Positions 1 through 9,218 of a stretch of 64,000 nucleotides of DNA are shown here, piece by piece. A program made the position numbers and the translations under genes. Within the stretch, counting starts at the first letter, position 1, and each line of letters begins with the position of its first letter. This DNA is from Sinomonas albida (lineage in GTDB: Bacteria > Actinomycetota > Actinomycetes > Actinomycetales > Micrococcaceae), in NCBI RefSeq assembly GCF_004919045.1, contig NZ_SWDW01000013.1:62001-126000 (forward strand), written 5' to 3'. The notes beneath the pieces are model-generated. The model ran no database searches, had not been told where the DNA came from, and was given only the letters and a program-made list of their open reading frames with translations.

Positions 1-286
1 GGTTCTTCGCGACGCTCAGGTGCGGGTAGAGCGCGTAGCTCTGGAACACCATCGCGAGGTCGCGCCGCCGCGACGGCTGGTCCGTGATGTCGCGGCCGTC
101 GAGCTCGAGAGTTCCCGACGTGGGGTCGAGGAGTCCCGCGATCATGCGCAGGAGCGTGGTCTTGCCGCAGCCGCTCGGGCCGAGGAGGACCAGGAAGTCG
201 CCGTCGTCGACGACGAGAGAAATGTTGTCCACGGCTTTCACGTCTTTGAACGACCGTGAGAGCTGGTTGAGCACGAGACGGCCCAT
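1..286 (-). CDS. Sugar-type ABC transporter ATP-binding protein, N-terminal part (cut by window edge)
   Basis: Reading leftward from an ATG with a GGAGGT ribosome site 5 bases upstream, the first 95 residues show an ABC nucleotide-binding domain: beta strands followed by Walker A (GPSGCGKT, about residues 37-44) and a Q-loop (VFQSYALYPHLSV). The wording around the Q-loop is typical of the UgpC/MsmK/MalK group that energises carbohydrate importers. It lies downstream of an RpiR-type regulator in the same direction, which fits a regulated sugar uptake locus. The signature motif, Walker B and C-terminal domain lie outside the window, so the substrate cannot be told. Confidence 0.9.
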   Translation of the reverse strand, partial: MGRLVLNQLSRSFKDVKAVDNISLVVDDGDFLVLLGPSGCGKTTLLRMIAGLLDPTSGTLELDGRDITDQPSRRRDLAMVFQSYALYPHLSVAKN

Positions 287-306
287 CGGCACCTCCGGGA
301 AATTAT

Positions 307-334
307 GTTTCCTAACTTCTTGTCGTTAGGAAAC
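307..334. promoter_or_regulatory. Perfect inverted repeat, likely operator of the RpiR-type regulator
   Basis: GTTTCCTAAC and GTTAGGAAAC face each other across 8 bases, a perfect 10-bp dyad. It sits about 20 bases upstream of the ABC ATPase start, between that gene and the RpiR gene. AT-rich sequence is rare here, so the dyad stands out. The position fits an operator over the transporter promoter. A weak hairpin terminator of the regulator gene is the alternative, but there is no T-run. Confidence 0.6.
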
Positions 335-411
335 TCTCTACCTCGAAGGCTGGGGCCGCTTGGTTAACCAAGAGCGACACTCGCACAAACCGCAGGGGTT
401 CGCGCGAGGAA

Positions 412-1317
412 CTATTGGGGCGTGTCCCGAGCGTCGCCGTCCTCGACCATGGTGAGCACCTGACGGAAGACCTCGGCGTGGGCGGCGGCCGCCTCGGGGG
501 AGTTGCTCGTCGCCACGACATGTAGTGCGGAGAGGAGGAGCATCTGCACGATGTTCCCGATCACCGTCTCGTCGTTCCACGCATGGAACTCCGCGCCAGC
601 CACGAGAGTGTGCCTCGAGACCTCGGCCAGCGCCGACTTCGCGTAGCTCGTGATCCCGATGACCGTCGCGCCCCCCTCCGCGGCAAGCCGGGCCGACTGG
701 AGCGTGAACGTGTTCATGCCGCTGTCGCTCACCGCGAGGCACACGTCGGCTGGGGTGAGGAGCTTCGCGGCGACCTGCTGGGAGATGATGTCCGCCGGAG
801 CCTCGCAGACCTGGCCGCTTGTGAGGAACCGCAGCGCGATGGACTGGGCCGGAGGCAGGGAGGCGCCGTTGCCCACGATGAAGAGGCGGCGGCACGAGCG
901 GATGGCGTTCGCCGCGGCCTGGAATTCGGCGTAGTCGAGGGCGCCGAGGGCGCTGCGGATCTCGGTTGCGGCGCGGTTGAAGATGCCGCTCACCACGTAT
1001 TCGGCGGAACCGGGCTCGCCGCTGTGGTCCTCGCGGCCGTTCGTGGTACCCCATTCGGCAGCGCCGAGGTCGCGGAGGAGGTATTGCCGGAGATGCTGGA
1101 AGCCGTCGAAGCCAAGCCGCTTGCACGCGCGGACCACGGTCGCGGGGGAGGTCTCGGTGCGCTGCGCGAGCTCGGAGACGGACATCTGTGCGACGTCCTC
1201 GGGGTCAGAGACGCAGAGCTGTATGACGCGCCGCTCGCTCGGCACGAGGGACGGGAGCAGCGACTGGAGGTGGGCCCGGGTTCCGCCGACGGGCGGCTCG
1301 GCGCGTTGCTGGGTCAT
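412..1317 (-). CDS. MurR/RpiR family transcriptional regulator (HTH plus SIS domain)
   Basis: The 301-residue protein has the usual length and order for the family: an N-terminal HTH_6 domain (about 15-90, including the SELAQRTETSPATVVRACKR helix-turn-helix region) and a C-terminal SIS sugar-phosphate-binding domain (about 125-265, with IVGNGASLPPAQSIALRFL). Such proteins sense phosphosugars and control sugar or amino-sugar catabolism. The ABC transporter ATPase follows in the same direction after a gap that carries a perfect dyad, so local control of sugar uptake is the natural inference. The actual ligand is unknown. Confidence 0.9.
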   Translation of the reverse strand: MTQQRAEPPVGGTRAHLQSLLPSLVPSERRVIQLCVSDPEDVAQMSVSELAQRTETSPATVVRACKRLGFDGFQHLRQYLLRDLGAAEWGTTNGREDHSGEPGSAEYVVSGIFNRAATEIRSALGALDYAEFQAAANAIRSCRRLFIVGNGASLPPAQSIALRFLTSGQVCEAPADIISQQVAAKLLTPADVCLAVSDSGMNTFTLQSARLAAEGGATVIGITSYAKSALAEVSRHTLVAGAEFHAWNDETVIGNIVQMLLLSALHVVATSNSPEAAAAHAEVFRQVLTMVEDGDARDTPQ

Positions 1318-1368
1318 TGTCCCGTCTTAGCAGACGAAGGGAAACGGATGTTCACCTCCTGCTCACAG

Positions 1369-1415
1369 CGCAGGGGTGGCGCGTCCAGCCTGTAGCTGGT
1401 CGCGCCACCCCTGCG
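1369..1415. terminator. Long hairpin between the small membrane gene and the RpiR gene
   Basis: CGCAGGGGTGGCGCG pairs perfectly with CGCGCCACCCCTGCG (15 bp), and the 17-base loop contains a second perfect stem, CCAGC/GCTGG. It lies 24 bases after the stop of the small membrane gene and ahead of the RpiR start. No T-tract follows on the minus strand, so termination efficiency is uncertain. Confidence 0.65.
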
Positions 1416-1438
1416 GATCTGAGAAGGCGGCTAGGGTC

Positions 1439-1591
1439 CTAGTGTTCCGCGGGACTGCGACGCCCCACGAGAAACACAATGAACGTGATGACCGCGATGA
1501 ACAGCAAAAGATGAACTCCTCCGCCGATATTCACGATCACGCCCAAAACCCAGAGAACGAATAGGATCACCGAGGCCCAGAGCAACAGCAT
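1439..1591 (-). CDS. lmo0937-family small membrane protein, copy 1
   Basis: A 50-residue reading frame that is almost all hydrophobic: a first membrane segment (MLLLWASVILFVLWVLGVIV), a short turn with glycines (NIGGGVH), a second segment, and a short basic tail (GRRSPAEH). The two-helix hairpin with a central GG and a final RR matches the lmo0937 family, whose function is unknown (some members respond to stress). A second, similar gene lies just upstream on the same strand. The start is ATG. Codon use is less GC-biased than in neighbours. Confidence 0.75.
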   Translation of the reverse strand: MLLLWASVILFVLWVLGVIVNIGGGVHLLLFIAVITFIVFLVGRRSPAEH

Positions 1592-1683
1592 GGCAACTCC
1601 TTTGAGAGAACCGGCCGAGAACCATTGTGGCCGGCTGCCCCCTCAAGGCGCCATAGTCTGTTGCGGCCGGAGCCTCGGTCTTC

Positions 1684-1833
1684 CTATACCGCCCGCCGCC
1701 CTCTGACCAAATGGACGATGAGGGCGATCACTGCGAGCACGATGAGGATGTGCACGATGCCCCCGAGGCTCGGAAGGGCAATGAACCCCAAGAGCCACAA
1801 AACAAAAAGAATTATCGCAATCCACAGCAGCAC
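1684..1833 (-). CDS. lmo0937-family small membrane protein, copy 2
   Basis: A 49-residue frame starting with GTG behind a perfect AGGAGG at 1839-1844. It has two hydrophobic helices (LLWIAIILFVLWLLGFIA and HILIVLAVIALIVHLV) around a glycine-bearing turn, and ends in RGRRAV. It clearly shares the plan of the downstream 50-residue gene (LW..ILFVLW.LG), so the pair is probably a tandem duplication. The family has no known biochemical role. Membrane location is inferred from hydrophobicity alone. Confidence 0.75.
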   Translation of the reverse strand: MLLWIAIILFVLWLLGFIALPSLGGIVHILIVLAVIALIVHLVRGRRAV

Positions 1834-2021
1834 GGTGGCCTCCTTAACGTCGTTGCGAACCGATGACGTATGGTTACCCCCCTGCCCGAACGTTCAAACC
1901 CTCGGATTTTGCGAACCTTTGTTTTGCTCCGCAGTTTGCCCCGCAGGCGGCCCGGGTTCCCGCGCGTTACGCCTCGGGCGATACCGGGAATCCTGCCCCC
2001 TCGCCGGCACGTTTTCCTGCT

Positions 2022-3133
<1,112 letters not shown>

Positions 3134-3213
3134 GGGCCGGCGGGAAGTCGCTTTCTCGTCCAAAACTCAGCCGGGGATGACTTCTCCGCGAGAAGGTGGC
3201 TGTCGTCCTTCGA

Positions 3214-4062
3214 CTACCCGTCCTCGAGCTCCAGCGTGCCGCGGATCCCCACGACGGTGTCTCCGCCGACCCACACCTCCGCGCCGTCAGCGGTGACTCG
3301 GACGAGCCCGCGACGCCCCAGTGCCGTTCCCTGCTGGGCGGCATACGACGACGGCGCGCGCCCGCTCCCGATGAGCCACTGCGCCAAGCCGGCGTTGAGG
3401 CTGCCCGTAACCGGGTCCTCGGGGACATCGAGGCTCGGGGCAAACCCGCGGACCTCGAACTGGACCTCCGAGCCCTCGCCGTACGGTCCGATGACGCCCA
3501 CGAGGTAGTCGCCCATCGCCCCGAAGTCAGGCTCGAGGCGGAGCACCGTCTCTGCGTCCCGCAGGAGGAGCCCCACCCAGCCGGGGCCGTTGTCCACCCA
3601 TGCTGCGTCGACGACGACGTCGTCCGTCTCGAGCCCGAGCGAGCCCGCCACGGTGGCGAGGTCCGAGGGATCGACGGGCCCCGAGCGGCGCAGCGGGGGC
3701 GCCGCGAAGGCGAGCCGTCCGCCGTCGTTCGCGATCGTCACGAGGCCCACGCCGCATTCCTGGACGATCTGGCCTCCATCGGAGGCGGGCTCGCCGCCTG
3801 CCTCGAGCCACGCCCGGGCGGAGCCGAGCGTCGGATGGCCGGCGAACGGGATCTCGCCGCCCGGAGTGAAGATTCGGACGCGGTAGTCGGCGTCGGGGTG
3901 CGTGGGCTGGAGGAGGAACGTGGTCTCGGAGAGGTTGGTCCACCGCGCGAACGCGGCCATGTCCGCGTCCGCGACGGTCTCGGCATCATGGACCACGGCC
4001 ACGGGGTTACCGCGCAGGAACTCCGACGTGAAGACGTCGACCTGGCTGAAGGGCAGGCTCAT
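3214..4062 (-). CDS. PhzF family isomerase/epimerase-like protein
   Basis: The 282-residue protein has the PhzF/YddE length and opens with the typical strand (FSQVDVFTSEFLRGNPVAVV). Conserved family features are seen: the NLSETTFLL segment containing the expected catalytic glutamate, RIFTPGGEIPFAGHPTLG, and the second-half SEVQFEVRGF...EDPVTGS. Members include phenazine-pathway isomerases and many uncharacterised enzymes, and no phenazine genes lie here. It overlaps the NUDIX gene by ATGA, so the two are translated together. Confidence 0.88.
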   Translation of the reverse strand: MSLPFSQVDVFTSEFLRGNPVAVVHDAETVADADMAAFARWTNLSETTFLLQPTHPDADYRVRIFTPGGEIPFAGHPTLGSARAWLEAGGEPASDGGQIVQECGVGLVTIANDGGRLAFAAPPLRRSGPVDPSDLATVAGSLGLETDDVVVDAAWVDNGPGWVGLLLRDAETVLRLEPDFGAMGDYLVGVIGPYGEGSEVQFEVRGFAPSLDVPEDPVTGSLNAGLAQWLIGSGRAPSSYAAQQGTALGRRGLVRVTADGAEVWVGGDTVVGIRGTLELEDG

Positions 4063-4544
4063 ACGAGCTCCACCCCATCCTCGAGCTCAAGCGTGCGGCC
4101 CTCCGCAAGGCCGGTGAGCGCGGACCGCACGTTCTGGGCGCCATGCGCGCCGAAGTGCGCTTCGAAGTCCTCGGGCGCGAGGAACTTCCACTCGGTCAGC
4201 TCCTCCTCCTGGAGCACGACCTCCGCGCCCTCGGCGAGGCGCCCGCCGTCGTACAGGAAGGAGAGCCCGTCGCCGATCGGGTCGGGGAACGCCGAGTGGG
4301 CCACCAGCAGGAGCGCGCCAGGCTCGATGTCGAGCCCGAGCTCCTCGCGGCCCTCGCGGCGCGCGGCAGTGCGAGGCGCTTCGCCGGGGTCAACGGTTCC
4401 GCCCGGGAGCAGCCAGCCGTCCTTGTAGTTCGGCTTGACCACGAGCACGCGTCCCTCGCCATCGCGGATCACGAGTCCGGCCGCGACGCGGCGCCTCGGG
4501 AGCGTGCGGAAGTACTCCCGGCTCACCGGGCTGAGATCCTCCAT
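4059..4544 (-). CDS. NUDIX hydrolase
   Basis: 161 residues with a full Nudix box, G-x5-E-x7-REGREELGL, preceded by GWLLPGG; this loop-helix binds the metal for hydrolysis of nucleoside diphosphate derivatives. The substrate cannot be read from sequence. It is the first gene of a two-gene unit with the PhzF homologue (ATGA overlap) and is divergent from the glycerophosphodiesterase gene, with only 32 bases between starts, so promoters there must overlap. Confidence 0.88.
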   Translation of the reverse strand: MEDLSPVSREYFRTLPRRRVAAGLVIRDGEGRVLVVKPNYKDGWLLPGGTVDPGEAPRTAARREGREELGLDIEPGALLLVAHSAFPDPIGDGLSFLYDGGRLAEGAEVVLQEEELTEWKFLAPEDFEAHFGAHGAQNVRSALTGLAEGRTLELEDGVELV

Positions 4545-4576
4545 AGCTTCGAGCCTACCCGCGGTACGGTGACGGC

Positions 4577-5344
4577 GTGAGCTACCTGCATGCCGCTCCC
4601 ATGGCCTTCGCCCACCGCGGGTTCTCGCTCGCGGGACTCGAGAACACGCTCACGGCGTTCCGCTCGGCGTGGGACCTCGGCTTCACGCATCTCGAGACGG
4701 ACGTGCACGCCACCGCGGACGGCATCCTCGTGGCCTTCCACGACGACACGCTCGACCGCGTCACCGACCGGAGCGGCCGCATCGCAGAGCTGCCGTGGCG
4801 TGAGGTCCAGAAGGCCCGGATCGGCGGGGTCGAGCGCGTGCTGCGCTTCGACGAGCTCGCGGAGGCGCTCCCGGACGCCCGCCTCAACGTCGACGTCAAG
4901 ACCGCCGACGCCGTGGGCCCGTTCGCTGACGCGATCGAGCGCCTGGGCCTGCATGGCCGCGTCCTCGTCGCCTCGTTCTCCGACGCGCGGCGCAGGGCCG
5001 TGCTCGCGCGGCTTTCGCGCCCCGTCGCGTCCTCGGCAGGCGGACGGACGACGGCGCTGCTCGCCTTCGGTGGGCCCGTGCTCCCTTCCGCGGTGCTCGC
5101 GAAGGCGGCGCGCGACGTCGACTGTCTCCAGGTCCCGGAGCGCCGCGGGGCGCTGCGCATCGTGACGCCCGCGTTCCTCGACCGGGCGCACGCGCTGGGC
5201 AAGCAAGTCCACGTGTGGACCGTCAACCGGCCCGCGGACATGCATCGGCTCCTCGACCTCGGCGTCGACGGCCTCGTCACGGACCGCGCCGACCTCCTCC
5301 GGGATGTCCTCGTCGAACGCGGGGCTTGGCCAATCGCTGGATGA
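4577..5344 (+). CDS. Glycerophosphodiester phosphodiesterase
   Basis: 255 residues with the GDPD TIM-barrel signatures: AHRGFS near the N-terminus, ENTLTAFR, the metal-binding ETDVH and FHDDTLDRVT, and the C-terminal VNRPADMHRLLDLGVDGLVTD. The enzyme releases sn-glycerol-3-phosphate from glycerophosphodiesters such as phospholipid head groups. No signal peptide is seen, so a cytosolic enzyme is likely. The start is GTG. The secreted phosphodiesterase that follows may share the same phosphate-scavenging role, with a possible weak PHO box between them. Confidence 0.9.
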   Translation: MSYLHAAPMAFAHRGFSLAGLENTLTAFRSAWDLGFTHLETDVHATADGILVAFHDDTLDRVTDRSGRIAELPWREVQKARIGGVERVLRFDELAEALPDARLNVDVKTADAVGPFADAIERLGLHGRVLVASFSDARRRAVLARLSRPVASSAGGRTTALLAFGGPVLPSAVLAKAARDVDCLQVPERRGALRIVTPAFLDRAHALGKQVHVWTVNRPADMHRLLDLGVDGLVTDRADLLRDVLVERGAWPIAG

Positions 5345-5363
5345 CAAGGGGAAATCCCTCGGA

Positions 5364-5385
5364 GTTACCCGCCAGTTTCCCGTGA
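5364..5385 (+). promoter_or_regulatory. Weak PHO-box-like 11-bp direct repeat
   Basis: GTTACCCGCCA is followed at once by GTTTCCCGTGA, two 11-base units resembling the actinobacterial PhoP target (GTTCACC every 11 bases) at about 5 of 7 positions each. It stands upstream of a secreted phosphodiesterase. The match is much poorer than the box before pstS, so this is only a candidate. Confidence 0.25.
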
Positions 5386-5524
5386 ACTTGGCAACGCCCA
5401 GCCCAATTCTCATCGAACAGTCCCGCTTGGGCGGCATGCCGCCCGTCGCGCGCTGAAAGGATCACGGGGGCCGCCTCGCGCGGCCGGAGGTCCTTGGGGC
5501 GCCAGAGCGCCGGAACGGAGAAGC

Positions 5525-7180
5525 ATGAAGACCAGTACGAAGCGGGCTGTCGCCGCGGTGTTCGGCGCGGCCCTCGCCGCGACCGGTGTCGCGAGCGCCG
5601 CCGTCGCCACCCCGGGCGACGGACCGCAGAAGGCCAACGCCGACAAGCACGTCCTCCTCCTCTCGGTGGACGGCCTGCACCAGTCGGACCTCGACTGGTA
5701 CGTCAAGACGCACCCGAGTTCCGCGCTCGCCGCCCTCGTGGGCCACGGCACGGACTACACGAACGCCCAGACCCCGGTCCCGTCGGACTCGTTCCCCGGG
5801 ATGGTCGGCCAGGTCACGGGCGGCAACCCGGGAACCACCGGCGTGTACTACGACGACACGTGGAACCGGAAGCTGCTCCCGGCGGGCACCACGAACTGCG
5901 CGACGGCAACCCCCGGCGCAGAGGTCGCGTACACCGAGGCCGCAGACCGGAACCAGAACGCGCTCGATGCGGGCCAGGGCCTCGCCGGCCTCCCGAACAG
6001 CATCCTCCAGATGACGGGCACCCCGCGCTCGCTCCTCGACCCGGCTCAGCTCCCGGTGGACCCGGCAACGTGCAAGCCCGTGTACCCGAACCAGTACCTC
6101 AAGGTGAACACGGTCTTCGAGGCTGCGAAGCAGGCCGGCCTGCGCACGGCGTGGTCGGACAAGCACGTCGCGTACGACATCCTGAGCGGTCCGTCGGGCA
6201 CCGGCATCGACGACCTCTTCGCTCCGGAGATCAACTCTGACGCGTCGATCGCGGGCTACAAGGGCGACTGGACCAAGGACAACGCGGCGACGCAGCAGTA
6301 CGACTCCTACAAGGTCCAGGCCGTGCTCAACGAGATCCAGGGCAAGGACCACTCGGGTGCCCACGCGACGGGCGAGCCCGGCGTGTTCGGCATGAACTTC
6401 CAGGCCGTTTCGACGGCCCAGAAGCTCCCCACCTCGGACGGCATGGCGGGCGGCTACCTCGCCGACGGCGTGACCCCCGGTCCGCTGCTCTCCAAGGCGC
6501 TCGACTACATCAACACCGAGGTCGGCAAGATGACCACGGCGATCGCGCAGTCCCCGGACGCCAAGAAGACCACGGTTGTCCTCTCGGCCAAGCACGGCCA
6601 GTCCCCGATGGAGCCCTCGGCGCTCAAGCGCGTCGACGACGGCCCCATCGTCGATGGGCTCAACGCGGCCTGGCGCGCGGCGGGCCACTCGGACGATCTC
6701 GTGGCCTTCTCGACGGACGACGACGTCATGCAGCTCTGGCTCAAGGAGCACACGCAGGCGGCGGCGGACTTCGCGAAGCAGTACCTGCAGTCCCACTCGG
6801 CCGCGGGCAACAACATCGGCGGCTCGGCGATCACGGTCCCGGCCTCCGGCCTCGACAAGGTCTACTCGGGCTCGGAGGTTGCGGACTTCTTCCACACGTC
6901 CGCCGCTGACGAGCGCATCCCCGACATCTTCGGCATCGTCCAGCACGGCGTCGTCTACACGGGCGGCAAGGGCAAGATCGCCGAGCACGGCGGCGCTGGG
7001 GTCGAGGACCGCCACGTGCCGATCGTCGTCTCGAGCGGCACGGACACGGGCGCGAACACCGTCTCCTCGCAGGTCGAGACGACGCAGATCGCCCCGACCA
7101 TCATGCGCGCGCTCGGCCTCGACGCGAACGCCCTCCAGGCGGTCAAGATCGAGGGTACGCAGGCTCTCCCGCAGCACTGA
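5525..7180 (+). CDS. Secreted alkaline-phosphatase-superfamily phosphodiesterase / nucleotide pyrophosphatase
   Basis: A 551-residue protein starting with a clear Sec signal (KTSTKRAVAAVFGAALAATG then ASAAVA as cleavage region, about residue 27). The mature part has the superfamily metal-site pattern: LLLSVDGLHQSD, a nucleophile region PSDSFPGMVG, YYDDTW, and later SAKHGQSP and IAEHGGAG...VPIVVSS. This is the NPP/type I phosphodiesterase fold, which cleaves phosphodiesters or nucleotides outside the cell. A strong hairpin terminator follows. The exact substrate is unknown; phosphate acquisition is inferred. Confidence 0.85.
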   Translation: MKTSTKRAVAAVFGAALAATGVASAAVATPGDGPQKANADKHVLLLSVDGLHQSDLDWYVKTHPSSALAALVGHGTDYTNAQTPVPSDSFPGMVGQVTGGNPGTTGVYYDDTWNRKLLPAGTTNCATATPGAEVAYTEAADRNQNALDAGQGLAGLPNSILQMTGTPRSLLDPAQLPVDPATCKPVYPNQYLKVNTVFEAAKQAGLRTAWSDKHVAYDILSGPSGTGIDDLFAPEINSDASIAGYKGDWTKDNAATQQYDSYKVQAVLNEIQGKDHSGAHATGEPGVFGMNFQAVSTAQKLPTSDGMAGGYLADGVTPGPLLSKALDYINTEVGKMTTAIAQSPDAKKTTVVLSAKHGQSPMEPSALKRVDDGPIVDGLNAAWRAAGHSDDLVAFSTDDDVMQLWLKEHTQAAADFAKQYLQSHSAAGNNIGGSAITVPASGLDKVYSGSEVADFFHTSAADERIPDIFGIVQHGVVYTGGKGKIAEHGGAGVEDRHVPIVVSSGTDTGANTVSSQVETTQIAPTIMRALGLDANALQAVKIEGTQALPQH

Positions 7181-7230
7181 CTGGGGCCGGACCGGCCTAG
7201 GCTCGTCCGCCCTGTTCCAGTTCACCCACC

Positions 7231-7266
7231 GCGCTCCCGACCGGTTGATACTCCGGTCGGGAGCGC
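7231..7266 (+). terminator. Intrinsic terminator after the secreted phosphodiesterase
   Basis: GCGCTCCCGACCGG and CCGGTCGGGAGCGC form a perfect 14-bp stem with an 8-base loop. A short T-run (GTGTTTTC) follows on the plus strand. It lies between convergent genes and could also help end the minus-strand channel gene. Confidence 0.85.
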
Positions 7267-7299
7267 GGCGTGTTTTCGGGGGCCGCTACTTTGGGGCCG

Positions 7300-7890
7300 C
7301 TACTCGGCGTCGGTCTCGCCGGCCACGGCGCGCTCGATGCGGCGGTCCGGCACGATCCAGACGGCGGCCACGGCCACGTAGGCGGCCACGCTCACCCACA
7401 CCGAGAGGAACGCCCCGGCACACCCCACAACGTAGATGGCCATCGACCACTTCCCCTTCGCATCATTGCGGATCGCCTGCCCGAGCTGGCTCTCGGTGCC
7501 CTGGATCCGGATGAGCCGGGTCTGAAGGATGGTGTAGGAGACCGCTGCGAGCAGCAGGTTGATCCCGTACACGAGCACGGGGAGCGTGCTGAGGCTGCTC
7601 TCGTCCATCCACCGCGTGGTGAACGGCACGATCGAGAGCCAGAACAGCAGGTTCAGGTTGGCCCACAGCGCGCCGCCGTCTACGCGGTTGCTGAGGTGCA
7701 TGAGGTGGTGATGATTGGTCCAGTAGATCCCGATGTACACGAAGCTCAGCACGTACGTGAGCAGCGTGGGCAGGATCTCGAGCATCCCGTGAAGGTCCGG
7801 GGTGTTCGGGGTCTTGAGTTCGAGCACCATGATCGTGATGGCGATGGCCAGGACGCCGTCGCTGAAGGCCTCGACGCGATTGGTCTCCAC
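7300..7890 (-). CDS. TMEM175 (DUF1211) family integral membrane protein
   Basis: 196 residues from a GTG start, beginning with the family hallmark ETNRVEAFSDGVLAIAITIMVLEL, in which R and FSD line the pore of TMEM175-type potassium channels. About six hydrophobic segments follow, including the conserved SFVYIGIYWTNHHHL in segment 3. Bacterial members are proposed potassium channels; that role here is by family only. The frame extends 44 codons further upstream, but those codons cross a tandem repeat and lack family resemblance. Confidence 0.85.
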   Translation of the reverse strand: METNRVEAFSDGVLAIAITIMVLELKTPNTPDLHGMLEILPTLLTYVLSFVYIGIYWTNHHHLMHLSNRVDGGALWANLNLLFWLSIVPFTTRWMDESSLSTLPVLVYGINLLLAAVSYTILQTRLIRIQGTESQLGQAIRNDAKGKWSMAIYVVGCAGAFLSVWVSVAAYVAVAAVWIVPDRRIERAVAGETDAE

Positions 7891-7895
7891 GCTGA

Positions 7896-7948
7896 CATTG
7901 AAACACTCCGTGGTCCTGAACCACTCAGCGCGATTGAAACACTCCGCG
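7896..7948. repeat. Three 18-bp direct repeats in the divergent TMEM175 / glycerate kinase promoter region
   Basis: TTGAAACACTCCG occurs at 7898 and 7934, with a diverged copy CTGAACCACTCAG exactly midway at 7916, giving an 18-base period. The array lies between the TMEM175 gene (left) and the glycerate kinase gene (right), where a regulator could act on both. Function unknown. Confidence 0.55.
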
Positions 7949-7978
7949 GCGCGAGCGCGTGGCTGGCAGGATGGTGGA

Positions 7979-9094
7979 ATGCGCATTCTTATTGCCCCGG
8001 ACAAGTTCAAGGGCTCCCTCACCGCGGCCCAGGCCGCCGACGCGATGGCCGAAGGCGCCCTGAGCGTCTACCCGGACGCGGAGGTCACGCGCGTGCCGAT
8101 CGCCGACGGCGGCGAAGGCACCCTCGAGGCGGCCGTCGCCGCGGGCTTCGAGGAGCGGAACAACGCGGTGGTCGGGCCGATCCTCCGGCCCGTCGGCGCG
8201 TCCTGGGCGATCAAGGGCGCGACGGCGGTCATCGAGACAGCGCAGTCCTCGGGCCTCGCCCTGCTCGACGGCGAGCCGACCCCGGAGACGGCGGGCCGCG
8301 CGCATTCCTACGGCGCCGGGCAGCTCATCGCCGCGGCGCTCGACGCCGGCGCCACCGAGATCGTGCTCGGCCTCGGCGGCTCCGCAATGACCGACGGCGG
8401 CTCGGGCGCCCTTCGCGCGCTCGGCCTCAAGCCGCTCGACGCGGCCGGCAACGTGGTGCCGCTCGGCGGCGCGGCGCTCGCCGATGTCGTCTCCGTCGAC
8501 GCCTCGGGGCTCGACCCGCGCCTCGCGCGCGCACGGTTCCGCATCGCCGTCGACGTCCGCAATCCGCTCACCGGCACCGACGGCGCCGCTCACGTCTTCG
8601 GTCCGCAGAAGGGCGCCGACCCGGAGATGGTCGCCGCACTCGACGGCGGCCTCAGCACGTGGGCGCGCGTCCTCGCCGAGGCGACGGGGCGCGACGTCGA
8701 CGTCCCCGGCTCCGGCGCGGCCGGCGGCTTCCCGGCGGCGTTCCTCGCGTACACGGCGGCCGAGCTCGAGAGCGGCTTCGAGCTCGTGGCAGACCTCGTG
8801 GGCCTCGGGGAGAAGCTCGGCAGCGCGGATCTCGTCATTACTGGTGAGGGGTCCCTCGACGGCCAGTCGCTTACGGGCAAGGCCCCGATCGCGCTCGCCG
8901 ACCGGGCGCGGGATCGGGGGATTCCGGTCGTCGCCGCGGCCGGCCGCATCCTCGCAACGCCAGAGGAGCTCGCCGAGCATGGCATCGAGGTGGCGGGAGC
9001 GCTCGTCGATCTCGCGCCGAGCCCCGCCGAGGCGATGGCCGAGGGCGCCGCGTACCTCCGCCGCGCGGTCGCGGAGCTCCTGGCCGGCTCCTGA
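7979..9094 (+). CDS. Glycerate kinase (GlxK/GarK family)
   Basis: 371 residues starting MRILIAPDKFKGSLTAAQAA, the standard opening of glycerate kinase family 1. Further family motifs are VPIADGGEGTLEA, GLGGSAMTDGGSGAL and VITGEGSLDGQSLTGKAP. The enzyme phosphorylates D-glycerate, feeding glyoxylate, serine or sugar-acid breakdown into glycolysis. The ATG at 7979 is chosen because upstream codons cross the tandem repeat. It is divergent from the TMEM175 gene and no other glyoxylate gene is nearby. Confidence 0.9.
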   Translation: MRILIAPDKFKGSLTAAQAADAMAEGALSVYPDAEVTRVPIADGGEGTLEAAVAAGFEERNNAVVGPILRPVGASWAIKGATAVIETAQSSGLALLDGEPTPETAGRAHSYGAGQLIAAALDAGATEIVLGLGGSAMTDGGSGALRALGLKPLDAAGNVVPLGGAALADVVSVDASGLDPRLARARFRIAVDVRNPLTGTDGAAHVFGPQKGADPEMVAALDGGLSTWARVLAEATGRDVDVPGSGAAGGFPAAFLAYTAAELESGFELVADLVGLGEKLGSADLVITGEGSLDGQSLTGKAPIALADRARDRGIPVVAAAGRILATPEELAEHGIEVAGALVDLAPSPAEAMAEGAAYLRRAVAELLAGS

Positions 9095-9218
9095 CCTGAG
9101 CCCTGCGCCGGTTAGCGGCCCCGGCGGGTGGGCCCACGCCGGCAGGGAATACCATCACGGCAGGGGACTGCCCGACGGTGAGGTCCGGGCCTCCCGCCGC
9201 GCCATGAAGGAGAACACC

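Noticed and set aside
1863-2021. N-terminal extension of the HtrA-like protease from the ATG at 1863
   Set aside because: The stretch is T-rich, lacks a ribosome site, and its peptide has no resemblance to family N-termini or signal peptides.
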